Source: Streptomyces sp. NBC_00510 (GTDB lineage Bacteria; Actinomycetota; Actinomycetes; Streptomycetales; Streptomycetaceae). From it: a stretch of DNA of 64,000 nucleotides. Shown here in pieces: positions 30,219 through 38,743 of the stretch. A model generated the notes under the pieces. That model made no database searches, was not told the origin of the DNA, and saw only the letters and a list, made by a program, of their open reading frames with translations. Position 1 is the stretch's first letter. Each line of letters starts with the position of its first letter. The DNA lies in assembly GCA_036013505.1 (NCBI GenBank), contig CP107851.1, positions 7,612,001-7,676,000 of the forward strand, given 5' to 3'. A program made the position numbers and the translations under genes.

Positions 30219-31475
30219 ATGCCCGCGGAGAGCAACTGGGGCGGCAACGTCGCCTTCACCGCACGAAGCCTCCACCACCCCGAGTCCGTCACCGAGCTGC
30301 AGGAGATCGTGGCCCGGTCCCCACGGGTGCGCGCCCTCGGGACCCGGCACTCCTTCAGCACCGTCGCCGACACCGACGGCGAGCACGTCTCGACCTCGCG
30401 GCTGCCCGCCGTGATCGACGTCGACCGCACCGCCCGTACCGCCACGGTCGCCTCGGGGCTGCGCTTCGGCGAGATCGTCCGCGCGATCGACGAGGCGGGT
30501 CTGGCGCTGCACAACCTCGGCTCCCTGCCGCACATCTCCGTCGCCGGTGCGTGCGCCACCGGCACGCACGGTTCCGGCACCGGGCGGCGCAGCCTGGCCG
30601 GCGCGGTCAGCGCGCTGACCATGGTCACCGCCGACGGCGAGCTCGCCGAAATCCATCGCGGCGATCCTGACTTCGACGGCTCCGTCGTCGCCCTGGGCGC
30701 CCTGGGCGTCGTGACACGGCTGACCCTCGACCTCGTCCCGTCCTTCGCCGTGCGCCAGACCGTCTACGAGGACATGCCGAAGGAGGAGTTCCTCGGGAAC
30801 TTCGACACGGTGATGTCGGCGGGGTACAGCGTGTCGGTCTTCACCCGCTGGCGCGACCGTGCCGTCGACCAGGTGTGGCGCAAGGAGCGGGTCGAGGCCG
30901 ACGGGGCGGAGTCCGTACCGCAGACGTGGTTCGGGGCCACCGCGGCCGACGGGCCACGGCACCCGATCCCGGGGATGCCCGGCACGCACTGCACCCCGCA
31001 GCAGGGCCTGGTCGGCCCCTGGTACGAGCGGTTGCCGCACTTCCGCCTGGAGTTCACCCCGAGCAGCGGCGAGGAGATCCAGTCGGAGTTCTTCGTCGAC
31101 CGGCGGGACGCGGTGGCGGCGTTCGACGCCCTGTGGCGGGTGCGGGAGCGGTTCTCGTCCGAAGTGCTGATCGGCGAGATCCGCACCGTGGCGGCCGACT
31201 CCCTCTGGCTCAGCCCCGCCCACGGACGCGACAGCGTCGCCTTCCACTTCACCTGGATCCCGGACGTCCCGGCGGTGACGCTGGCGGTCCAGGTCGTCGA
31301 GGAGGCCCTGCGTCCCTTCTCCGCCCGACCGCACTGGGGCAAGTTCTTCACCCCGTCGCCCGCCGCACTGCGCGAGCTCTACCCGCGCTACGACGACTTC
31401 CGGCGGCTCGCCGCCCGGTTCGACCCCGCAGAGGTCTTCCGCAACACCTTCATGCGCGAGCACTTCCCGGACTGA
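30219..31475 (+). CDS. FAD-dependent alditol (xylitol) oxidase
   Basis: 418 aa, exactly the length of S. coelicolor AldO, a vanillyl-alcohol-oxidase family flavoprotein that oxidises polyols with O2. The N-terminal PCMH FAD domain contains LGTRHSF with His44, the counterpart of the covalent flavin histidine, and ISVAGACATGTHGSG. The C-terminal substrate domain includes HFTWIPD and the ending FRNTFMREHF. AAGGAA precedes the ATG. Transcribed away from the chitinase; its promoter must lie in the shared 389-bp region. Confidence 0.88.
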   Translation: MPAESNWGGNVAFTARSLHHPESVTELQEIVARSPRVRALGTRHSFSTVADTDGEHVSTSRLPAVIDVDRTARTATVASGLRFGEIVRAIDEAGLALHNLGSLPHISVAGACATGTHGSGTGRRSLAGAVSALTMVTADGELAEIHRGDPDFDGSVVALGALGVVTRLTLDLVPSFAVRQTVYEDMPKEEFLGNFDTVMSAGYSVSVFTRWRDRAVDQVWRKERVEADGAESVPQTWFGATAADGPRHPIPGMPGTHCTPQQGLVGPWYERLPHFRLEFTPSSGEEIQSEFFVDRRDAVAAFDALWRVRERFSSEVLIGEIRTVAADSLWLSPAHGRDSVAFHFTWIPDVPAVTLAVQVVEEALRPFSARPHWGKFFTPSPAALRELYPRYDDFRRLAARFDPAEVFRNTFMREHFPD

Positions 31476-31519
31476 CCGGGCGTCCGCGCGGAGCGTCGCT
31501 GACGTGCCGCACGCCGGGG

Positions 31520-31538
31520 GCGGTCATAGACTGACCGC
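31520..31538 (+). promoter_or_regulatory. -10 box inside a perfect inverted repeat, before bL37
   Basis: GCGGTCA-TAGAC-TGACCGC: a perfect 7-bp inverted repeat whose centre holds TAGACT (31527-31532), a good -10 hexamer 41 bp before the bL37 ATG. It could be an operator, or chance overlap of an aldO terminator hairpin with a promoter. Confidence 0.45.
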
Positions 31539-31572
31539 GGTCGAAATGTCCTGTACGAGAGGGTTGGGCATC

Positions 31573-31647
31573 ATGTCCAAGCGAGGCAACAAGCGGCGCG
31601 CCCGGAAGAAGAAGGGCGCCAACCACGGCAAGCGTCCCAACGCGTGA
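31573..31647 (+). CDS. 50S ribosomal protein bL37
   Basis: 24-residue very basic peptide starting MSKRGNKRRARKKKG and ending NHGKRPNA. This matches the tiny actinobacterial ribosomal protein bL37 first seen in mycobacterial 50S structures, where it binds 23S rRNA. GAGAGGG provides a ribosome-binding site about 10 nt upstream of the ATG, a -10 box lies 41 bp upstream, and a strong terminator follows, so it is a complete single-gene unit. It is short enough to be missed by automatic gene callers. Confidence 0.9.
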   Translation: MSKRGNKRRARKKKGANHGKRPNA

Positions 31648-31664
31648 CACCCGCCGTGCCGCAC

Positions 31665-31695
31665 GTGACCCCCCGCGCCCGGCGCGGGGGGTCAC
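31665..31695. terminator. bidirectional terminator bL37 / MMPL gene
   Basis: Perfect 13-bp stem (31665-31677 with 31683-31695), 5-nt loop, between the convergent stops at 31647 and 31712. Confidence 0.85.
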
Positions 31696-31711
31696 TGCTG
31701 TCCGGCGGACG

Positions 31712-33862
31712 TCACGAACCGGCGTGCGGGGCGGCGGGCGCGGCCGGTTCCCCGGCCGGTGCCGCGGCGCGGGGGCGGTCCAGGCGGCTCGGCCACCACA
31801 CGCGGTGCCGCAGGTCGAGGGTGAGCGCGGTGACCAGCACCGACCGCACGACCAGGGTGTCCAGCAGGACGCCGAAGGCCACCGCGAAGCCGATCTCCGC
31901 GAAGCCCACGACGGGCAGTGTCGCCAGGGCCGCGAACGTGCCGGCGAGCACCAGGCCCGCGGAGGTGATGACACCGCCGGTCGCCGCGAGGCCGGTGAGG
32001 GTTCCCTCGCGGGTCCCGGACTGCGCGCTCTCCTCGCGGATCCGCGTCATCAGGAAGATGTTGTAGTCGATGCCCAGCGCCACCAGGAACACGAAGACGA
32101 ACAGCGGGAAGGCCGTGTCCTCGCCCTGGAAGCCGAAGACGTGGCGGAAGGCGAGCACGCTGACTCCGAGCGCGGCGGCGAAGGAGAGCACCACGGTCGC
32201 GATGAGCACCAGCGGGGCGGTGAGGGCCCGCAGCAGGATGCTCAGGATCACCAGCACGACGACGAGGATCATGGGGATGAGCAGCTTGTTGTCGTGCGCC
32301 GCGGCGCGGCCCGCATCGAGCAGTGCCGCCGTACCGCCGCCGACCTTGGCGTCGGCACCCGGCACGGCGTGCAGGATCCCGCGGGCGCGGTCCACGGTGT
32401 CCTTGGCGGCCTGGCTGTCGGCCGGGTCGGTGAGCGTGGCCTCCAGGTAGACCCGGCCGTCCTTCTGCGCGGGTGCGCCCTTCGGCACGAGCGCTGAGCC
32501 CGGTGCGATGCCCTCGATGCCGTCGAGCGCGGCCTTGACCTGCTCCGCCGCATCCGCGTCGGCGATCACCACCAGCGGCTGTCCGGAGCCGGCGGGGAAG
32601 TAGCGGGACTCGACCTGCTGGCCGGTGACGGAGTCGGGGGTCCCGGTGAAGCTCTGGGCGTTGCTCAGGCCCGCCGCCTCCAGGCCGATCAGGCCCAGCG
32701 AGAGCGCGGCCAGCACGGCGGCGGTGCCCACCCACACCGCGCGCGGCCGGCGGTCGATGCGGCGGCCCACCCGGGACCACACACCGTTCCGGGTGGGTTC
32801 GACGGAACCGGCGTGCGGGACGGCGGGCCAGAACACCCAGCGGCCCACGACGACCAGCAGGGCGGGGAAGAGCGTCAGCATGGCGGCCAGGCCGATGACG
32901 ACGCCGACGGCGGCGACCGGCCCGAGCCCGGAGGTCGAGTTCATCTCGGCGGCCAGCAGGCACAGCATGCTCACCGCGACCGTGGCGGCACTGGCGACGA
33001 TCGCAGGCCCCGCCCGGTGCAGGGCCAGCGCCATGGCCTCGTGGCGGTCCTCGTGGCGGCGCAGCTCCTCGCGGTAGCGGGCGACCAGCAGCAGCGCGTA
33101 GTCCGTGCCGGCGCCGAACACCAGGACGGTGAGGATGCCCGCGCTCTGCGCGTTGACGACGAGGTCGGCGTGCTCGGCCAGCAGGTAGACCGCCGCCTGC
33201 GCGGTGAACAGCGCCCCGACGACCGAGATGACCGGCAGCAGGATGAGGGTGACGCTGCGGTAGGTCAGCAGCAGGATGACGACGACCACGGCGAGCGCGC
33301 TGTACAGCAAGGTGCCGTCGATGCCCTCGAAGGCCTCGGCGGAGTCGGCCGCGAAGCCACCGGGTCCGGTGATGTGCACCTCGAGGCCGCCGGTGTCGTC
33401 GCCGGTGACGGCGCGGATGCCGGCGACCGCGTCCGCGATGCCCGTCCAGCCGCCCTCGTCCACGCCGATGGGGACGATGAGCTGCGCGGCGCGCGGGCCG
33501 GCGGCGCGTTCCTCGTACACCGGGCCGACGGTGCGGCCGCCGAAGACGCCGTGATCGGTCATCCGCCGTATCTGCGCGGCGTCCTGACCGACCGTCGCAC
33601 GGTCGTCCTCGGTCAGTCCGCCGGGGCGCGCGTAGACCACGACGGCGGGGGCGGTGTCGGGCAGGAACCGCTTCTGCAGCTCCAGGACCTGGGTGGACTC
33701 CGCGTTGCCCGGCAGCCAGGAGGAGGAGTCGTTCTGCTGCGCGTCCGTGAGCTTCTGGGCCAGCGGCGCCACCGCCACCAGCAGGACCAGCCAGAGCGCG
33801 AGCACGACCCATTTGCCGCGCCGGCCGCAGACCAGGACCGCCCAGCCGTGTGGAGCCTTCAC
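31712..33862 (-). CDS. MMPL/RND-family membrane transporter
   Basis: 716 aa. N-terminal helix (KWVVLALWLVLLVAVAPLA), a periplasmic domain, five helices, then a duplicate half (second domain from about 370) ending in a short basic cytoplasmic tail: the standard 12-helix MMPL layout. FGAGTDYALLLVARYREE and the later FLVALGIDYNIFLMTRIREE carry the conserved GxDY motifs of proton relay. Such proteins export lipids or drugs; the substrate cannot be told. The start is GTG 33862 with GAGGTGGCGG just upstream. Frames that continue to 34120 overlap the rpe start and are not coding. Confidence 0.88.
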   Translation of the reverse strand: MKAPHGWAVLVCGRRGKWVVLALWLVLLVAVAPLAQKLTDAQQNDSSSWLPGNAESTQVLELQKRFLPDTAPAVVVYARPGGLTEDDRATVGQDAAQIRRMTDHGVFGGRTVGPVYEERAAGPRAAQLIVPIGVDEGGWTGIADAVAGIRAVTGDDTGGLEVHITGPGGFAADSAEAFEGIDGTLLYSALAVVVVILLLTYRSVTLILLPVISVVGALFTAQAAVYLLAEHADLVVNAQSAGILTVLVFGAGTDYALLLVARYREELRRHEDRHEAMALALHRAGPAIVASAATVAVSMLCLLAAEMNSTSGLGPVAAVGVVIGLAAMLTLFPALLVVVGRWVFWPAVPHAGSVEPTRNGVWSRVGRRIDRRPRAVWVGTAAVLAALSLGLIGLEAAGLSNAQSFTGTPDSVTGQQVESRYFPAGSGQPLVVIADADAAEQVKAALDGIEGIAPGSALVPKGAPAQKDGRVYLEATLTDPADSQAAKDTVDRARGILHAVPGADAKVGGGTAALLDAGRAAAHDNKLLIPMILVVVLVILSILLRALTAPLVLIATVVLSFAAALGVSVLAFRHVFGFQGEDTAFPLFVFVFLVALGIDYNIFLMTRIREESAQSGTREGTLTGLAATGGVITSAGLVLAGTFAALATLPVVGFAEIGFAVAFGVLLDTLVVRSVLVTALTLDLRHRVWWPSRLDRPRAAAPAGEPAAPAAPHAGS

Positions 33863-34010
33863 ACCCGCCACCTCCGCCTCGCCAAGGCGTCCCCCGAGGA
33901 GTGCTCCCGATCCGCACAGCATCCCACGCCCGGAAGGGCCGTGCGGGGTGGTTTTCCACAGCCGTCCGCCCGGTGCGCGGGGAGGGGCCCGGCACCGCCA
34001 TACTGGGACC

Positions 34011-34676
34011 ATGGCCGTGCAGATCAACCCCAGTATTCTCTCCGCCGACTTCGCGCGCCTCGCCGACGAGGCGCGGGCCGTCGAAGGCGCGGACTGGCTC
34101 CACGTCGACGTGATGGACAATCACTTCGTCCCCAACCTGACGCTCGGCGTGCCGGTCGTGGAGTCCCTCCACAAGGCGACCAAGACCCCGCTCGACTGCC
34201 ATCTGATGATCGCCGATCCGGATCGCTGGGCCCCGGCCTACGTCGAGGCGGGCGCGGGTTCCGTCACCTTCCACGTCGAGGCGGCCGCCGCGCCGGTGCG
34301 CCTGGCCCGGGAGATCCGCGCCAAGGGCGCGCGGGCCTCGATGGCGCTCAGGCCGGCGACGCCGGTCGAGCCGTACGAGGACCTGCTGCCCGAGCTCGAC
34401 ATGCTGCTGATCATGACCGTGGAACCGGGCTTCGGCGGTCAGGCCTTCCTCGACATCATGCTGCCCAAGATCCGGCGCGCCCGGAAGCTGATCGACAAGC
34501 ACGGGCTGGACCTGTGGCTGCAGGTCGACGGGGGCGTCTCGGCCGCCACCATCGAGCGCTGCGCCGAGGCCGGAGCGGACGTCTTCGTGGCCGGTTCGGC
34601 CGTCTACGGAGCCGAGGACCCGGCCGAGGCCGTACGGGGGCTGCGCAAGCAGGCGGCGGCCGCCTGCGCGCACTGA
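34011..34676 (+). CDS. rpe: ribulose-phosphate 3-epimerase
   Basis: Interconverts ribulose-5-P and xylulose-5-P in the pentose phosphate pathway. 221 aa TIM barrel. INPSILSADFARL, HVDVMDNHFVPNLTLG (metal/catalytic Asp), CHLMI, MTVEPGFGGQAF and LQVDGGV motifs are all present. ATG 34011; GTG 34017 is possible. It is divergent from the MMPL gene and ends 87 bp before the SorC-type regulator. Confidence 0.95.
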   Translation: MAVQINPSILSADFARLADEARAVEGADWLHVDVMDNHFVPNLTLGVPVVESLHKATKTPLDCHLMIADPDRWAPAYVEAGAGSVTFHVEAAAAPVRLAREIRAKGARASMALRPATPVEPYEDLLPELDMLLIMTVEPGFGGQAFLDIMLPKIRRARKLIDKHGLDLWLQVDGGVSAATIERCAEAGADVFVAGSAVYGAEDPAEAVRGLRKQAAAACAH

Positions 34677-34700
34677 CCACTCCGTGAGCAGCGTGCTCCG

Positions 34701-34714
34701 GTACTCCGTAGTAC
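34701..34714 (+). promoter_or_regulatory. palindrome before the SorC-type regulator
   Basis: GTACT-CCGT-AGTAC, a perfect 5-bp inverted repeat, 50 bp before the regulator start. It may be an autoregulatory site. Confidence 0.3.
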
Positions 34715-34763
34715 GTGCGAGGATGAGCGCGGAGCCGATCAGATGGGCAACTGGGGAGAGAAC

Positions 34764-35786
34764 GTGACCACAGGCCGCACAGGGGTGCGCATGGGCCCCG
34801 GCGAGATGGTCCAGGCGGCGGCGATGGCGCGCCGCTTCTACCTGGAGGGAAAATCCAAGATCCAGATCGCCGAGGAGTTCGGCGTGAGCCGCTTCAAGGT
34901 GGCGCGGGTCCTGGAGACGGCCCTCGAACGTGACCTCGTGCGCATCGAGATCAGGGTCCCGGCCGAGCTCGACGCCGAACGCTCCGACGCCCTGCGCGCC
35001 CGCTACGGGCTGCGGCACGCCGTCGTCGTCGAGTCGCCCGCCGACGAGACCGACGGACCCGACCCGGAGAACCTGGGCGCGGTCGCCGCGCAGCTGCTCG
35101 GCGAGCTGGTCAGCGAGGGCGACGTGCTCGGCCTCGCCTGGGGGCGCTCCATCATCACCATGGCCAACGCCCTCGACCGGCTGCCGCCGTGCACCGTCGT
35201 CCAGCTCACCGGCGTGTACGACGCCGGCACCGCCGACCGCGGCTCGGTCGAGGCGGTCCGCACCGCCGCGGCCGTCTCCGGCGGCGAGGCCCACCCCATG
35301 TACGCCCCCATGGTGCTGCCCGACCCGGCGACGGCGGCGGCGCTGCGCGCCCAGAGCGGCATCGCGGCCGCCATGAGCTACTTCGACAAGGTCACCGTGG
35401 CCGTGGTGTCGATCGGCTCCTGGGCGGCCGGCATCTCCACCGTCCACGACGCCCTGACCGACGCCGAGCGGGAGCACTACGCCTCCCTCGGCGTCGCCGC
35501 GGAGATGTCCTCGCACCTCTTCGACGCCGAGGGCCTGCTGGTCGGCCGTGACCTGGGCGAGCGCTGCATCACGATCGAGGCGGACCGGCTGCGCCGCATC
35601 CCCGAGGTGCTCGCCATCGCCGGCGGGCTGCGCAAGGCCGCCGCGGTCGACGCCGTGCTCCGGTCCGGCCTGGTCACCAGCATCGTGACGGACACCGCCG
35701 CCGCCGACTACCTGCTGGACTCCACCGCGCCCATGCCGCGGCCCGCCCTCGACCGCGTGGACCCCGAGGCGCTCCGCGAGTTCTAG
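34764..35786 (+). CDS. SorC/DeoR-type transcriptional regulator
   Basis: 340 aa. An N-terminal HTH (about 24-48, KSKIQIAEEFGVSRFKVARVLE) is followed by a SorC sugar-phosphate-binding domain (LGLAWGRSI, IGSWAAGIST, ...DAVLRSGLVTSIVTD). Members sense phosphorylated sugars and usually control carbohydrate genes; being next to rpe suggests a pentose-phosphate ligand, which is an inference. GTG 34764 has GGGGAG 5 nt upstream; the ATG at 34743 would add seven residues but lacks a site. Confidence 0.85.
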   Translation: MTTGRTGVRMGPGEMVQAAAMARRFYLEGKSKIQIAEEFGVSRFKVARVLETALERDLVRIEIRVPAELDAERSDALRARYGLRHAVVVESPADETDGPDPENLGAVAAQLLGELVSEGDVLGLAWGRSIITMANALDRLPPCTVVQLTGVYDAGTADRGSVEAVRTAAAVSGGEAHPMYAPMVLPDPATAAALRAQSGIAAAMSYFDKVTVAVVSIGSWAAGISTVHDALTDAEREHYASLGVAAEMSSHLFDAEGLLVGRDLGERCITIEADRLRRIPEVLAIAGGLRKAAAVDAVLRSGLVTSIVTDTAAADYLLDSTAPMPRPALDRVDPEALREF

Positions 35787-35860
35787 TCCACCGCCCACCG
35801 CCCACCGTCCGCGCGCGTGCCCTGCGCGGCGGGCGTCGTGGGCTGTGGCAGCATCGCGGC

Positions 35861-36247
35861 ATGCCGACCGGCCCCGTCCGCCGTGCCACCGTGATCGCCG
35901 CCGCCTTGCTGGGCTGCCTCGCGCTGCTGCTCACCGGCTGCTCCCCGCCCGCCACCGAACCCGTGGGGGCGCTGCCCACGGTGGCGGTCACGAGCCTGCC
36001 GCCGGAGGCCCGCGAGACGCTCCTGCTGATCGACGCGGGCGGCCCCTTCCCGTACGCGAAGGACGGCACCGTCTTCAACAACTTCGAGGGCCTGCTGCCC
36101 GCGCACCCACGCGGCTACTACCACGAGTACACCGTCCCGACCCCGGGGGCGAGCGACCGCGGCGCCCGGCGCTTCGTGACCGGCTCCGGCGGGGAGGTCT
36201 ACTACACCGACGACCACTACCAGAGCTTCAGGGCGGTCCGCAGATGA
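35861..36247 (+). CDS. guanyl-specific ribonuclease (RNase Sa family) with lipoprotein signal
   Basis: 128 aa. The mature part aligns with RNase Sa of S. aureofaciens: SLPPEARETL, GPFPYAKDG, YYHEYTV, RGARR and DDHYQSF. The catalytic set is complete: Glu89, Arg100, Arg104 and His119 correspond to Glu54, Arg65, Arg69 and His85 of RNase Sa; the disulfide cysteines are missing. The N-terminus (1-27) is a signal peptide with a lipobox LTGC (Cys27), suggesting membrane anchoring outside the cell rather than free secretion. Its stop overlaps the barstar start (ATGA). Confidence 0.9.
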   Translation: MPTGPVRRATVIAAALLGCLALLLTGCSPPATEPVGALPTVAVTSLPPEARETLLLIDAGGPFPYAKDGTVFNNFEGLLPAHPRGYYHEYTVPTPGASDRGARRFVTGSGGEVYYTDDHYQSFRAVRR

Positions 36248-36561
36248 CGGCAACGACGGTGCTGGACCTGCACGGGGTCACCACCAAGAGCGCGTTCATG
36301 GACCGCTGCGCCGAGCAGTTGCGGCTGCCCGGCTGGTTCGGCCGCAACTGGGACGCCCTGTACGACTGCCTCACCGACCTGCCGGACCCCGCGCGGGGCG
36401 GGCTGCGCCTGGTCGTCCGCGGCTGGCCCGACTTCGCGGCGGCCGAACCGGGGGAGTGGCGGACCGCGCGCCGGGTCCTCGCGGACGCCGCCGCCTTCCA
36501 CGACCGGGCCGTGCTCCCCTTCGACGTCGTCCTGGAGGAACCTACGAGCGACCCTTCGTGA
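36244..36561 (+). CDS. barstar-family ribonuclease inhibitor
   Basis: 105 aa, single barstar domain: LDLHGVTTKSAFMDRCAEQLRLP, then WFGRNWDALYDCLTDL, the helix-and-loop that plugs guanyl RNase active sites (Asp in NWDALYDCL corresponds to Asp39 of barstar). No signal peptide, so it stays in the cytoplasm. It overlaps the RNase gene by four bases, which is the coupling expected for a toxin and its immunity protein. Confidence 0.92.
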   Translation: MTATTVLDLHGVTTKSAFMDRCAEQLRLPGWFGRNWDALYDCLTDLPDPARGGLRLVVRGWPDFAAAEPGEWRTARRVLADAAAFHDRAVLPFDVVLEEPTSDPS

Positions 36562-36607
36562 GCGCCGGAGTTTCCTCCGTGTTCGTTCCGGCCCGGTCCG
36601 TGCAAAA

Positions 36608-38056
36608 ATGAAGTACGTGCGTTTCCTCAATGATGCAAAGCCTCCGTACGACCTGACGTACGACGACGTGTTCATGGTCCCCAGCCGCTCGGCGGTGGGT
36701 TCCCGCCAAGCGGTCGACCTCTCGGCCCCGGACGGCACCGGTACCACCATCCCGCTCGTGGTCGCCAACATGACCGCCATCGCCGGTCGCCGCATGGCCG
36801 AGACCGTCGCCCGGCGCGGAGGTCTGGTGGTCATCCCCCAGGACATCCCGATCGAGGTGATCGCCGAGGTGATCACCTGGGTGAAGCAGCGGCACCTCGT
36901 GCTCGACACCCCGATCGTGCTCGGCCCGCACGCCACCGTCGCCGACGCCTTGGCGCTGCTGCCCAAGCGGGCGCACGGCGCCGCGGTCGTCGTCGAGGAC
37001 GGCCGTCCGGTCGGCATCGTCACCGAGCACGACCTCACCGGCGTGGACCGCTTCACCCAGGTCTCCGTGGTGATGTCCAAGGACCTCCTGCTGCTGCCCG
37101 CGGACATCGACCCGCGCGAGGCCTTCAACCGCCTGGAGGAGGCCAACCGCAAGCTCGCCCCCGCGGTGGACGCCGACGGCAGGCTGGCCGGCATCCTCAC
37201 CCGCAAGGCAGCGCTGCGCGCCACCCTGTACACCCCCGCCACCGACGCCGGCGGGCGGCTGCGCATCGCCGCCGCCGTCGGCATCAACGGCGACGTGGCG
37301 GGCAAGGCCAAGCAGCTGCTCGACGCGGGGGTGGACACGCTCGTCGTGGACACCGCCCACGGTCACCAGGAGAGCATGATCCAGGCCGTGAAGGCCGTCC
37401 GCGCCCTGGACCCGCAGGTGCCGGTCGTGGCCGGCAACGTCGTCTCCGCGGAGGGCGTGCGCGACCTGATCGAGGCCGGTGCCGACATCGTCAAGGTCGG
37501 CGTGGGCCCGGGCGCCATGTGCACCACCCGCATGATGACCGGCGTGGGCCGGCCCCAGTTCTCCGCCGTCATGGAGTGCGCCGCCGAGGCCGCCCGGCAC
37601 GGCAAGCACGTCTGGGCCGACGGTGGCGTCCGGCACCCGCGCGACGTCGCGATGGCGCTCGCCGCCGGCGCGTCCAACGTCATGATCGGCTCCTGGTTCG
37701 CGGGCACCTACGAGTCGCCCGGCGACCTGCAGCAGACCGCCGACGGCCGGCCGTACAAGGAGAGCTTCGGCATGGCCTCCGCCCGCGCCGTGGCCAACCG
37801 CACCAGCGAGGAGTCCGCGTACGACCGCGCCCGCAAGGGGCTGTTCGAGGAGGGCATCTCCACCTCGCGGATGTTCCTCGACCCGGGCCGCCCGGGTGTC
37901 GAGGACCTCATCGACTCGATCATCGCGGGCGTCCGCAGCTCCTGCACCTACGCCGGGGCCGCCAACCTCGCCGAGTTCGCCGAGAAGGCCGTCGTCGGCA
38001 TCCAGAGCGCCGCCGGCTACGCCGAGGGCAAGCCGCTGCACGCCAGCTGGCAGTAG
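36608..38056 (+). CDS. guaB1: GuaB1-family protein, probable GMP reductase with CBS domains
   Basis: 482 aa IMPDH/GMPR-type TIM barrel with two CBS domains inserted at about 95-215. The catalytic loop is VGPGAMCTTRMMTGVGRPQ with the Cys nucleophile. Actinobacterial proteins of this type were first called IMP dehydrogenase, but the mycobacterial GuaB1 is a GMP reductase that returns GMP to IMP, and the TGVG loop fits this. No clear Shine-Dalgarno precedes the ATG. A GGAG/CTCC hairpin lies in the 46-bp gap after the barstar gene. A strong terminator follows. Confidence 0.88.
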   Translation: MKYVRFLNDAKPPYDLTYDDVFMVPSRSAVGSRQAVDLSAPDGTGTTIPLVVANMTAIAGRRMAETVARRGGLVVIPQDIPIEVIAEVITWVKQRHLVLDTPIVLGPHATVADALALLPKRAHGAAVVVEDGRPVGIVTEHDLTGVDRFTQVSVVMSKDLLLLPADIDPREAFNRLEEANRKLAPAVDADGRLAGILTRKAALRATLYTPATDAGGRLRIAAAVGINGDVAGKAKQLLDAGVDTLVVDTAHGHQESMIQAVKAVRALDPQVPVVAGNVVSAEGVRDLIEAGADIVKVGVGPGAMCTTRMMTGVGRPQFSAVMECAAEAARHGKHVWADGGVRHPRDVAMALAAGASNVMIGSWFAGTYESPGDLQQTADGRPYKESFGMASARAVANRTSEESAYDRARKGLFEEGISTSRMFLDPGRPGVEDLIDSIIAGVRSSCTYAGAANLAEFAEKAVVGIQSAAGYAEGKPLHASWQ

Positions 38057-38071
38057 CCGGCACCGCTGCCC

Positions 38072-38109
38072 CGGGTGCCCCCGTCCGCTTCCGCGGACGG
38101 GGGCACCCG
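38072..38109 (+). terminator. guaB1 terminator
   Basis: Perfect 17-bp stem (38072-38088 with 38093-38109) with a TTCC loop, 16 bp after guaB1. Confidence 0.9.
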
Positions 38110-38236
38110 CGTTCCCGCCTCGACGCGATCACCCGGGAGTGCTGCGCCGGGTGGACGGCGGTCGGCCTCGTAGTCTGGTGTGCGTACGGCACGCGCCGTT
38201 CCCAGCTCGCTCGCGAAGAGAAGTGACCCACCCCCA

Positions 38237-38701
38237 GTGCGACTGAACGAACTCGACGAACGCATCGTCCACGCCCTCGCCGAGGACGCCCGCCGCTCCT
38301 TCGCCGACATCGGCGCCCTCGTCGGGCTCTCCGCCCCCGCCGTCAAGCGCCGGGTCGACCGGCTGCTGGCGGAGGGCGCCATCACGGGCTTCACCGTCCG
38401 TGTCGAGCCCTCCGCGCTGGGCTGGGAGACCGAGGCGTTCGTCGAGCTCTACTGCCGCCACAACACCTCGCCCGACGACATCCGGCGCGGCCTGTCGCGC
38501 TACCCGGAGGTGGCGTCCGCCTCGACCGTCACCGGCGAGGCGGACGCCGTCGTCCAGATCTACGCCGCCGACGTGCGCCACTTCGAGCGCGTCCTGGAGC
38601 GGATCGCCGGCGAGCCCTTCGTGGAGCGCACCAAGTCCGTCCTGGTGCTGTCGCCGCTGCTGCGCCGCTACACGGGAGTGCCGGACCAGCCGGAGCCGTG
38701 A
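38237..38701 (+). CDS. Lrp/AsnC family regulator
   Basis: 154 aa. HTH in residues ~4-55 (LDERIVHALAEDARRSFADI...LSAPAVKRRVDRL), then the RAM/AsnC effector domain (PEVASASTVTGEADAVVQI). Such proteins form octamers and respond to amino acids. GTG 38237 is chosen because a TAGTCT -10 at 38171-38176 would place transcription after the alternative GTG at 38180; the Shine-Dalgarno (AAGAGAAG) is rather distant. It is followed by the davAB-like pair and by phased repeats that may be its binding sites. Confidence 0.85.
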   Translation: MRLNELDERIVHALAEDARRSFADIGALVGLSAPAVKRRVDRLLAEGAITGFTVRVEPSALGWETEAFVELYCRHNTSPDDIRRGLSRYPEVASASTVTGEADAVVQIYAADVRHFERVLERIAGEPFVERTKSVLVLSPLLRRYTGVPDQPEP

Positions 38702-38743
38702 CCGAGGGCGGGCCGGGCCGGGGAGCCGGGTCCGGCCGCCCCC

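Noticed and set aside
31692..35798. Minus-strand open frame of over 1300 codons through the MMPL, rpe and regulator genes
   Set aside because: It runs out of frame with the MMPL gene and antisense to rpe and the regulator; no domain is recognisable.
38180..38236. Longer N-terminus for the Lrp regulator from GTG 38180
   Set aside because: The extra 19 residues are not Lrp-like and lie at the expected transcription start given the TAGTCT box at 38171.
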